Assembly (NCBI GenBank): GCA_013399895.1
Contig: VXBA01001686.1
Span: 1 to 64,000 of the forward strand
DNA length: 64,000 nt
Reading direction: 5' to 3'
Source of the DNA: Serilophus lunatus
Taxonomy: Eukaryota; Chordata; Aves; Passeriformes; Eurylaimidae
The translations under genes and the position numbers were made by a program. A model generated the notes under the pieces. It had not been told where the DNA came from. It ran no database searches and saw only the letters and a list, made by a program, of their open reading frames with translations. Below, one piece after another: positions 49,461 through 59,553 of the stretch (positions within the stretch are counted from its first letter, which is position 1; the number at the start of each line of letters is the position of its first letter).

Positions 49461-52400
49461 ACACTGCGATTTGGCATCATCCCTAAAAAAGCATTTCTCT
49501 ACTACTCGCACGTGAAGGTCGGCAAGATGCAAAGGACTAAAGGATAGGGGGGAAAAACCCTTTTTAATAGAAATGTCTACTGGCTATCTCTTCCTTCTCC
49601 TAGGTCGTGAGAAAGGAGCGAGGAGTCCAGGACCGCCTGGGTCAAACATCAGGAGGTACGGGAGGTGACATCTCACCTCGTGCAAACTGTGGGTGATGGT
49701 CAAGAGAAGAGCTTGTCTTGTTTCTCTCTCTGGGTGTTACCAACTGTGGTCCCTGTCTCCACTCCACCTTCTCCATCTTACCCCACTACCTTCTCCTGCT
49801 TTTGCACCAGCAGGAATAAATACCTTTGATCGCCCTGTGCGGCAAGGCTGGTCTGGCACGGTGCAGAAACTGCTTCACAGGGCTAGTGCTACACAGGGCA
49901 GGCGAAAGCAAAACCAGATCCACAGAACCGTGTGAGAGCAGGCAGGACTTGGGAGAGCCCCCGGCAAACATGGTGCAGTGCTGGCCGGCGCTGGCTGAGC
50001 AGCAGAGCCCAGCTGTCAGCTCGGAGAGGCCAAGCTGCTGGGCACTGGCACCAGCAGGATGGGAAAGGGGCACAGCAGTAGTCCAAATAAAAAATTAAGT
50101 AGCATAAACGTGAAAGGAAAATGGGACTGGGAAAAAGTTAGGTCAGCCAAGTTCACAGTGTGGAAATATACCCGTTTCAATGTAAAGTTTCCCATTCAAA
50201 ATTTTTTAGTTTTAACGCCAGCGTTTTTGTGTTCAAACACAGAAGACAAACACTCCTGATTCTGTGCTCTGTTCTCTAACCACAGCATCTCTTCTGTGAC
50301 AAGTCTTAGGCTTCACTGCAATTGTGGCAGGTTATTTGCATTTTCAAAATCAAGTCTTGGAAAATTTATTAAATATATTAAAATATGGTCAGGTAAGTGT
50401 ACATTAACAGGCAAAAAGAAAATGGGGGAACATTTACAGTTAGGTCACCCATTGTCTGTAACTTCATACACAGAAACCATTATTTTGATATAAACTACTG
50501 ATGATGGAGTGTAAAATATGAAACAAGTGTAATTTAAATTAGGTTAGCTAACTTTGGAAGCATTGGATAGGTTCAACTCTAATACCAGTTTCTAAGCCTC
50601 TTCCTGATTCATGTAACTGGGATAATTTTTATTGACTGCAAGTATAATTCCATGAGCATTTTCTCTGCTGGCAGTGAAATAACATAGTTGTGGGTTTTTT
50701 CCCCGAAGGTTAAAATTATCTGAATCATTTCACTGCCCCATGTGGCACCATGATTTTCTACTGGAGACCACTGTGGAGGACAAGGACAAGGCACAAACTG
50801 GAAAAAGGGATCAATTTCTTAATGTGACTTTGATCCTACAGATTTTGCAGGGAACACATTCTTAGTAGCAGGAAAATTTTACAGCATCTTCCAATTACAT
50901 TTTGATTTTTCTTCATACTGTTTTCTCCATTAGTCAAGTGAAATCTCCGCTGAGAATTACCTCATAACTGCTTTTGTTGATATGTCACTGAGCAGGAAAA
51001 ACAGGTTCCTTAATATTGTGTTCAAAAATTCTCCCTGAATTTCATGCAAATGTCACGGTTGAGTACAGTGGAGTGCCAATGCAAGTATGCCTTCCTAAGA
51101 ATTTATTGAGGCACCTTTGGGAGACAGCATTGAAATGTCACTCAAGTAACTTATAACACTCATGCATACATAAGAAATGATTAATTCCCAGTTTTTTAAA
51201 TTTAAGACTGTTAGATGTTGCTTTTGTTCCCCAAAAATTAGCACACTAAATCTCAATGCCTCAAAAACTCTTGCTAAACACATTTAATGGCGCCTTGTTT
51301 TTCTCCTCCAGTCCAACTAAATGGCACAGAATTACTGACAGAACTCTCAGAAACTCTTCTAAAAAATCCCTCTCAAGTCTGAACACAAGTTACTCGCTTT
51401 TTTCTAATACAGAGCAGAACAAACAACATATTTTTCAAAGATAAAAAAATCCATTTCCTGAATGACTCCAAGGATGACGTGTAACTTCACTTTGTTAGCA
51501 CTCAAGCATCACTGAATCCTATATATTTTTCTTTAAAGAGTTTGATTCAGTGTTTGATTCACAATTGATCTTGAAAAAGCAAGTTTGTATGGTCTCAGAA
51601 AGTGCAAAAATCAACAGAATAATTTAGTGCTTACATTTTACCTCAGAAGAGTTATTTTTATAATGTTTGTCTACTCCACTGCCATTCCCCTGCATACTAT
51701 GCAGATTTTGAAAATATTACTGCTTCCTGCCCCATCCTTCTAAAATTGCAAAGTTCCAGAAGCAAAGTCCAATCCACAGGTCTTCACAATTCAGAGCCCA
51801 ATAATACTCTAAACCAGACTCTAACAATAGTTTCTCTCACTCTAATCCAAACAGTGCAACTTCTAATGCCTTCACTAACACAGTTTTTTCATTCAACATT
51901 CCTTATTATTTCTCAAAAGCACAATGGAAGAAGTTTTGTCACTTAGGTTCTAATGATTTAAAGGGCTAAAAGATAAATTCATAGCCTGGAACTAAAGTGA
52001 AATGTTTCTCAAAGTACATATTTTATAGTTCTTTAAAAACATTCGAATGTGTACCTCTGTAACAAATTTACTGGCATTTTAGAAAACACCTGTCACTTTG
52101 TGGGAGCTGTCTGAGTTCTATCTCCAACAATAACTCTACCTTCATCTTTGATTTCCCAATGGCAAAATTCTCCCGGTTACAGAGTGCAAGAAAAAATCAT
52201 TTTAGAGCTGTTTGTAACCTAGCCTTCCTTAGCCAAAGGATGTGGCTGTTCAGTTTGCTCTCTTGTAAAACCCCAAGATGGAGGAGAACTGAAATAATCA
52301 TAAAGGATCATAGACATCTCATAAACAGCTTGTTGGAAGGGATTAGACTGCAGGTCTGCAAAGCAGCAGAAATCTGCAGGACCAAAGCCACAGAGGTGGC

Positions 52401-53195
52401 TGCTCATAAGTCTCTTGGTTAGAGAGCTGGTATCACCAGGAGGTTTGAAGCGTGGCAGTTTGGTCCTCTGGACGTCCAGCAGACAGTTCTGGGGAGTGAA
52501 ATGCACCGTATTAATTCAGAAGAACCCACAGTGGAGCAGTTCTGACCAGTTTCTCTGCTCTCACAGGCAACTCCACCACAGAAGTTTTGTTAAAAGCATT
52601 CCCACAGCATTGCTTCTGTGCTATCTTTCCCCCTACCACTTCACAAAACACAAATCTTCCTGTTTCCTTATTAGCATCCCGCCCGCCTCTTCCTAATCCA
52701 AGCATGGTTCACTTGAAAGTATATTTGAGCAAGCATCATTACAAGATCCAGTTACTGCAAAGTAATCAGGACATGCATTTGTTCAGCCAGTGCATCAGAG
52801 CAAGGGCAGGGCTGGACAGTCGAGAGCTTGGAGGGCAAAGGCAGGTTGAGTGGCTGAGCAGGGCTGCTCACAGGCAGGTGTTAATGCAAGACTTTGTACA
52901 CACGTGAAGAAAAACAAAGAAGCTCATGAGAGATGGATTTTAGGATGAAGTACAAATGTTGTTTGTGATTACTTGACAGAGGTATGAGGAGGTAGGGCAC
53001 TAGGGATGTTTGTTGACAGAAAAAAAGTTGGAGAGCTCCCAGACAAGTTTTTGCTGTTCACCTGAAGAACCCTTTTTCTAGAGAGCTCTTCCTCTTCCCT
53101 TCAGAGGTCACAAAAAAGCTGTGGAAAGTTACTGGCATGAGAAAGACAGATTATTTCTCTCACAGTCTGGTGGGGGAACAGGGCCCTGTAGAAGA
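49461..53195. other. Intergenic stretch upstream of NDUFA12
   Basis: GC content falls off over the first few hundred bases and the rest is AT-rich. A plus-strand acceptor-like tract (CTCTTCCTTCTCCTAG, ending at 49603) is followed about 52 bases later by GGAG|GTACGG, which could be an exon of a divergent non-coding transcript, but that is weak. The overlapping frames at about 49.7-50.1 and 52.16-52.9 kb show no recognisable protein. Confidence 0.55.
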
Positions 53196-53632
53196 TAGTG
53201 GATCCAGAGGAGGGCCACAACAATGGTCACAGGGCTTCTAGTTAGTGGTCTTTCAATAATTAAAGAGGGCCTACAAGAAAGACATAGAAAGACTTATTAT
53301 CAGGACCTGTGGTAACAGGACGAGGGGCAATGGTTTGAAACTGCAAGAGGGTAGATTTAGACAGGACATAAGGATGAAACAGTTGGACTCCATGATCTTA
53401 AGAGGTCTTTTCCAACCTTTATGATTCTATGAAATTCTGTATGATGAGGGTAGTGAGACACTGGAACAAGTTGCACAGGCAAGTTGTGGATGTCCCATCC
53501 CTGGAAATGTTCAAGGCCAGGCTGGATGGGGCTCTGAGAAACCTGTCTGGTGGAAGGTGTCCCTGCTCATGGCAGGGGGTTCGGAACTACAGGATCTTCA
53601 AGGTCCCTTCCAACCTAAACATTCTGTGAAGT
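53196..53632 (+). mobile_element. CR1 LINE 3' fragment with internal deletion and nested CR1
   Basis: Sense-strand CR1 3' end. Recognisable blocks in order: 'gatccagaggagggccac' (53201), 'agggcctacaagaaag' (53265), 'aggggcaatggtttgaaactg' (53322), 'agagggtagatttagac' (53346), 'gtgagacactggaacaagttg' (53451), 'ggatgtcccatccctggaaatg' (53488), 'ggccaggctggatggggctctgag' (53515) and 'aaggtcccttccaacct' (53600), ending in a single ATTCTGTG-like unit. About 80 bases expected between the first two blocks are absent. A 49-bp CR1 fragment is inserted at 53380-53428. The copy is non-coding and dead. Confidence 0.9.
53380..53428 (+). mobile_element. 49-bp CR1 3' terminus nested in a CR1, with 6-bp target duplication
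   Basis: Reads CAGTTGGACTCCATGATCTT…TCCAACCTTTATGATTCT, the last about 50 bases of a CR1, in the same orientation as its host. It is bounded by ATGAAA at 53374-53379 and again at 53429-53434. Removing the insert and one copy of ATGAAA joins 'acataagg' to 'attctgtatgatgaggg', which is the expected order of the host CR1. This points to an extremely 5'-truncated insertion rather than a rearrangement. Confidence 0.75.
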
Positions 53633-56433
53633 TTTTAAAACAGAGGCAAGATAGAGCCTGGAGTAAATGTTGATGGAAAAGAGACTCTAAATGCTTATTT
53701 CCAGCTCTCATAATCTCATTGTATCATCCAAACTTTATCTTTTGCCAGGGTACCTTACAATGTTTTCTCTGCAGGGTGTCAGTGCATAATTAATTTACTT
53801 CACAATAAAAATATTTCATCATTTAAACATGGAAAGAATGGTAACTTAATTTCTTATTTGGGATACTGTTCAGGGTTATCTGCACATCCATGCCAACGTC
53901 ACATTCATTTATAATAGAAGACAAAGACTAAAAAAAGCTACACTTTTTCAATTATCTTTGAGAAATCACTCCTGGAATAGACAAAAACTTGCGCTAACTT
54001 TACAATTTTAAACATTAATAAATTAATTATCCAGTAATATTTAAAATGGAGATAAGCTTACTTGAACACCTCAAGTCCGTTTCTTTCATAAGAAAAAAAA
54101 CTTTGTTCAACCATACCGTAACTTCCAAACTAAAACTAATCCATAATGAATTAAATACTATTTCCCAAATATCCATTATTGCATTATATGACATGAAAAT
54201 CCGTGATTAGGGTTCATTACAATACATATTTCTAGATACTATATTAAAAAAACCTAAATAATTGGTAAATTATATTTACAATAAATTATTTTTAAATTTA
54301 TAGGCCAGAAAGTAGTAAGCATGGCAACAAAGGGTTAATAGCAACAAATACTGGCTAACAGCAAGATATTGCAGCTATGACAAATCCCAAAGACTGAAAA
54401 CAACTGACAATACTACATTGTGTAATAAAAATGTGAAAGATCCACAAATTCTTTATAATAATATACAGTTTTCTAGGTCCGTAAGACAATCTGTATAAAA
54501 CACTAACAAAGTAATAGGATATTGCAATTGTTTTCTATCATAGAAAGTTACAATTTATTTTTAAAAATACATCCAAAATAGAATTTTCCACTTTAGCCAG
54601 GTTTCAAAGTATCTATAGTGGGTTTTTTTTAATACAACAGGAAGACAACTACAGTGACATTGTATTGCTTACACTGAAACTGATGCACTAGTGAACCAAA
54701 AGGCTGAACCAAAGGAACATCAGTTTCAAAACGAACAGACTCTTTCACTGACACTGGAGATCACACAACAAGAATAAATGTATGGACAGGTAAGTTTGCA
54801 ACTACAGAAGGTACTGCAATGAATGTACTTTTGGAAAAAAGTTTATAATACAACATTATTTGCACTAGGAACTTCAGCAGTATGAAACAAGCAATGTAAA
54901 CCCACATGTACATGTGCAACATACACTTTCATGAAAAATGTTTGAACTAGTAAGCTTAGCACATGTAACAATACTCTCATCTTCAAGTAACAGGATTCTA
55001 AAATGTATAAAATTGTTTTTCCTTTCCTGTGATTTCTATTAAAATGATTTTTCTTACTCTTCACATTGAAAATTTTAAAGCTGTTGAAACTAACCTTGTC
55101 CTTTCATTGGCAAAGAGTCGTCTTTTTTTTGGCTAGTAAACGCCACAGTTTGGTTAAATCCTGAAAACTGTCAAGACTGCTGAAGATGAAAAAGTTGAAA
55201 AATAAATTAAAGATGAAAAGAACTCACAAAAAATCTGAGATATTTTAACATCCATGGTGGAGTGAGCTTCAGTACTCACATTTTTGTTAGCTGAATGTCA
55301 GTATTACTGAAAGAAACCAGTAAAATTAGCCAGCTTTTAGTTCAGTACCTAAGAACATTCACTCACAAGACTATAAATGACAATAAATCATACAGAGGGC
55401 AGTGTGAGATCATGTCATCATAAGAAATTGCTGTTAGAAACACTAAGGGCCTGAGTTGAAGGCAACTTGATATGCTCCAGTTAACTGAGCACTAGTTATC
55501 TTAAAATAACCAAAAAACAAACCCATAACTTCACCATTTAGCTGTTCCATGAGCTATTGCGTTCTTCTCAAATGACTGCAATGGTTAATATGCATAAATA
55601 AGGAAAACTCATATTCATTCCTGTTTACTAAAACTCTCATTTCTGTGAAAACCCAATTCTTTATCAAAAGCATGAATTTAGAGTTTAAGAATAATTAATA
55701 ACTTTAAAATCATTAATGAAAATCTTGCTGAGCAAAGTAAGTAACAGCGAAGCAACAACCTCCAGCATGGAATGCAGCTTCTAGATGATCATAAAGACTT
55801 GGCAGGCAGCATAGACCAGCAGCATCCTACCTTATGTCAATTTTGAACTTATGATGAAAATTTATTATTATGAAAAATGTGAGAAAACCTTTGGGGGAAA
55901 AAGTCACTTACCAGTAGCCAGAGCTGTTTCTATGTATTTTATCTATGCACTTTGGCTCTTTAGAATTCCAAATATCAGAGGTATCCAAGATCATAAAATA
56001 TGTGAGGGAGAGGAGGAGGTTTGGCCCTCACCCTACACAAATGCCTGAATTCAAACAACCTGGTATGAAACATGACTGAGGATTTTTTGCTTATGAGTTA
56101 ACACAGTCTCAGAAAGTAGTCTTGACCAGCCATCAGTGCTAATGGCAGTCCATGCTTCACTGAAGTAGGCTAACTTATATTCAAACAGACTATGGCACCA
56201 AGAGGAAGCAAGAACAGAAATCCACAGAAAATCAGGTTCTGAGGCCGTGTCCTTCAAAACATTCCACCATAAGGTGGAATGTGGGAATTGCTCTGCTGCC
56301 GTGGCCAGCCCAACACTGAACACTGTCGTCGAGTAAGTCAGTAGGTGCCAAGGCACAGCACAGGGGGTGGCTCCATCCCATCAGGGCTTCTCAGCACTGA
56401 GTGCTATGGGATTGGATATGAACAATCCTGTAG
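53633..56433. other. Intergenic stretch, no gene recognised
   Basis: Strongly AT-rich, especially 53.9-55.3 kb. A 65-codon frame near 55851-56048 includes CEKTFGGKSHL, which looks like part of a C2H2 zinc finger but stands alone without finger cysteines and histidines in register, so I treat it as chance. Nothing else is recognised. Confidence 0.55.
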
Positions 56434-57450
56434 TACAGTCCCCCACAACATCCTTCTTTCTAAATTGAAATGGATTTGATGAGTGGACCGTTAGATGGGT
56501 AAGAAAGTGGTCAAAGACTCAGAGCCAGATGGACATCAGTGCAAGTGGTGTCCCCCAAGGGTCTGTATTGGGACCAGTGTTATCAGGATCTTCATTAATG
56601 GCACAAACAAAACAATTGAGTGCACTGTAACAGAGTTTGCAGATGACACCAAGCTGAGTAGTGTGACTGACACACCTGAAGGATGGGATGCCATCCAGAG
56701 GAACCTGGGCAAGCTCAAGAAGTGGGCCCATGGGAACCTCATGAGGTTTAACAAGACCAAGTGCAAGGTGGTGCATCTGGTTCACGGAAATCCCCAGTAT
56801 CAATCCAGGCTGGGGATTGAACAGACAGAAAGCACCCCTGCCAAGAAGGACTTGGGGGTGCTGGATGGATGAGGCTGGACATGACCCAACAATGTGCACT
56901 CACAGCCCAGAAAGCCAACTGTGTCCTGGGCTGCATCAAAAGCAAGGTGGTCAGCAGGTTGAGGGAGGGGATTATGCTCCTCTGCTCTGGTGAGATCCCA
57001 CCTGCAGTGCTGCACCCAGCTCTGGGGTCCCAGCACAGGAGAAACGTCTACTTGTTGGAGCAAGTCAAGAGGAGGGGCAACAAGTTGATTAGAAGGATGG
57101 AGCACCTCTCCAGTGAGGAAAGGCTAGAAGAGAAGGCTTAGGGGCCTTTCAGTACCTGAAGGGAGCCTACAAGAAAAGTGGAGACACTGTTTAGAAGAGT
57201 ATGTAGTGACAGGAGAATGGAGTTAGATTAGATATCAGGAAGAAATTTTTTACTGTGTACCCACACACAAACAGTTGCCCAGAGGAGCTGTGGATGCCCC
57301 ATCCTTGGAATTGTTCAAAGCCAGACTGGATGGGGCTCAGAGCAACCTAGTACAGTGGAAGGTGTTCCTGTCCATGCAGGGGGCTGGAAGGAGATTAACT
57401 TGAAGATCCCTTCCAACGCAAACCATTCTCTGATTCTGTGATTCTATGAT
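56434..57450 (+). mobile_element. CR1 LINE, about 1 kb, with reverse-transcriptase remnant
   Basis: 5'-truncated CR1 in sense orientation. It starts in the RT region ('acagtcccccacaacatcc') and ends in the CR1 tail ATTCTCTGATTCTGTGATTCTATG at 57424-57447. The frame at 56495-56872 retains the RT catalytic motif FADD (56636-56647; FADDTKLSS) and downstream blocks (KKWAHGNLMRFNKTKCKVVHL). A second frame (56869-57141) carries QQCALTAQKANCVLGCIKSK and RRMEHLSSEERLEEKA, so a frameshift or stop separates them. A deletion lies near 56522, upstream of 'caagtggtgtccc'. It is inactive, and the most complete CR1 in the window. Confidence 0.93.
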
Positions 57451-58403
57451 ACAGTCTCTCAGATTACAGAGCTTGGATTTAGGAAGATCCAAGCAGCTCA
57501 GTTGGTGGAACCCATAAGAAAACAGAAATTCAACATCAAGGGCAGTTCTCAGATTCTTTTTGGCTGGTTATGATCCTCAGGTGCTGAGAAAAACTAGAGA
57601 AAACACAAGAACTACAGAACCCAATTCTCATCTAGTAGTCCCTTGGTGTTGGGGTGGCCTTGGACTTGCTACTGCAGAGATGGGCAAGGGCCCCATTTAA
57701 GCTGATCTTCTGGCTAAGCAATTTTTGGTGCAACCATGTGTTTCTTGGTTGAGCGAGGCTCTTCCCCACTGAATTTTGCCAGAGAAGGGGTTAATGCTAA
57801 ATAGAATTTGGCCTTGATCCAAGATTTAGATAATCCTAAATGCTACTGGCTGAAGTAGACCAACACTATCACTAGGAGACTTCTCTCATTTTAAGCACAG
57901 TTTATTTAACTTTTTTCTCTAGAATGCCTCCACCACTGGGCACCAAGTATGAAAGAGGGGTAGGGTGAAAAAGTTCTGAGAAAATTAAAAAAGAGGGGTA
58001 TGCTGCCTTTGAATACCTGCAGTATACACTTCTCTGTTAGTTTTCAGTAGTATAAAGCAGCTGATGTCTAGCACGATGTAAGAGTACAACACAGAATCCT
58101 GTTGCATCCACAAAACAATCAGTACCAACTCCTTGCTGCTTCACTTTTGATCAACTGCATCAACATAACAACAGAATATTTTAAAACGTGAACCTCCTAC
58201 TTTTCCTGCACTTGTAATGATACTCAGTGTTCAGTTCAGCAAGAAACTAATCTCTCTTCAAAACAAAAGCCAAAACTAAGGCTAGTCTTATTTGCATGGA
58301 AACCCTGGCCTTTTCAGGATGTTTGATAATGTATTTTCCATTTGGTAAGTGAGGAAGAACTAGTAGCAAAACACTGAAAACACAACTCAGAGAGGAAAGT
58401 TAA
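57451..58403. other. Intergenic stretch between CR1 and NR2C1 3' end
   Basis: AT-rich sequence with nothing recognised. It includes the GT-rich downstream element expected after the NR2C1 poly(A) signal. Confidence 0.6.
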
Positions 58404-58409
58404 TTTATT
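58404..58409 (-). terminator. NR2C1: NR2C1 polyadenylation signal (AATAAA)
   Basis: Minus-strand AATAAA about 360 bases beyond the NR2C1 stop codon, followed by a TGT-rich tract (GAGTTGTGTTTTCAGTGTTTT) as expected for a cleavage site. More distal sites could also be used. Confidence 0.65.
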
Positions 58410-58767
58410 TCTCTAAAACATCACACTAAGTTGAAATACCTTAGTTCAGTCAAAGCTTCTTCAGTTTCCTCATAAGCCTGAACTTCATAAACAAATATTC
58501 CAAGTCCGTCTATCTACAAAAATAGGATGGACAATTCTTGACTTTCTTCAGATACCAGTTTAATTTACAAGTCCTTGATGATAGATGAAAAATAGGAAGT
58601 GATCCTATATCCTAACACACTCCACCACATTTCCCAAGTGTACTGGAAAGGAGGAATATGAGCCTTCTTTGAAAGATGCTCTGGAAGGCTTATTACCATC
58701 TCTTGGAGACAGGGTATGCATTTACATCACCATGACTGCCATGGTACAGAATCCTGGACTGCTACTT
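58410..58767 (-). other. NR2C1: NR2C1 3' UTR (predicted)
   Basis: Sequence from the stop codon to the first canonical poly(A) signal on the minus strand, AT-rich with no repeat seen. The extent rests only on the AATAAA position. Confidence 0.6.
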
Positions 58768-58942
58768 TTATACAGCATGACCTATTATTTGAGAGTTGTA
58801 GTCTGCTGTCTCCATTCGCAGAATATATGGGATGATGCTGTCAATCTGAACATTTCCAATTAGTCCTGCGAAGAACAGCTCTTCAGTGATGGCAGCACTC
58901 ATCAGCCGAAGAGCAGGCAATCGGAGAAGAAGTCTAGATAGT
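58768..58942 (-). CDS. NR2C1: NR2C1 last coding exon (nuclear receptor TR2, LBD C-terminus)
   Basis: Acceptor TTATTTTCCAG. The first base completes an Arg codon split with the previous exon. It then encodes LSRLLLRLPALRLMSAAITE, ELFFAGLIGNVQIDSIIPYI and LRMETADYNSQIIGHAV, and stops at TAA (58768-58770). This is the end of the ligand-binding domain of the orphan receptor TR2: the LLLRLPALR segment lies in the dimerisation helix region and IPYILRMETADY in the helix-12/AF-2 region. The paralogue NR2C2 (TR4) is similar, but the preceding exons and gene order next to NDUFA12 favour NR2C1. The reading frame is intact over 175 nt. Confidence 0.95.
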
Positions 58943-59447
58943 CTGGAAAATAAGTTTGGTAAAAGGTGTTACTCAGCAGAACACAGATTTTGCTGTTACT
59001 CATTATGCTGTTTTTAGTTAAAGAAGAGAAAAAACTGTCAGGGGACATTAGTGGTCAAAATTCGTTATATCTATTCATGAAAGGCTTAAATATTTAAATC
59101 AGAAGAGTATTAAATGTTCATGTTTTCAACAGTACAAAAAATGTGTGCCTGTCAATTACCTGGACTGCATAAGACTAAATAAGGAAATATTCCAAATAGG
59201 TGCAATTCAAATTGAATGATAATAATATTTGTTTCTGATAATTAATTTTAGAAATTAATTATGAATAAGTAGACAAATAATACTCATACTATGTATGAGC
59301 ACATGCACAATATCTGAAGTGTTCTAAAGATAAGATATTATCTTTAAGGAGGTGAGACAACATAAATATTACCAGAAATACTGTACATATCAGTACCATC
59401 AATGACTGAAAAGAAAATCAACCAGGTAAGCTTTTAAATTTACAGAC
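58943..59447 (-). other. NR2C1: NR2C1 last intron (505 bp)
   Basis: Bounded by GTCTGTAAAT (donor) and TTATTTTCCAG (acceptor). AT-rich, nothing else recognised. Confidence 0.9.
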
Positions 59448-59553
59448 CTGTAAGTATCCTCCGGATATGCCTTTGTTACATAGTCTTGGAACTCCATGTA
59501 AGCCTTTTCTTGAAATTTCTCAATCTGTACCACATTTTCTAGACCCGGGTGAT
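59448..59553 (-). CDS. NR2C1: NR2C1 penultimate coding exon
   Basis: A 106-nt exon with acceptor GTTTTTTTTCAG and donor GTCTGTAAAT. Its first two bases complete an Asp codon split with the upstream exon. It then encodes HPGLENVVQIEKFQEKAYME and FQDYVTKAYPEDTY, and ends with AG of a split Arg codon. The 'DHP(G/S)LEN…IEKFQEKAY…EFQDY(I/V)TK' run is diagnostic for the TR2/TR4 ligand-binding domain. Phases match both neighbours exactly, so no exon is missing between them. Confidence 0.96.

Noticed and set aside
48600..49532. 310-codon minus-strand frame spanning the second gap
   Set aside because: It is produced by Ns plus the poly(A) run. The true coding part there is only NDUFA12 exon 1, in a different frame.
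55851..56048. C2H2 zinc-finger-like peptide CEKTFGGKSHL
   Set aside because: A single match without properly spaced Cys/Cys and His/His pairs and without neighbouring fingers. Judged coincidental.
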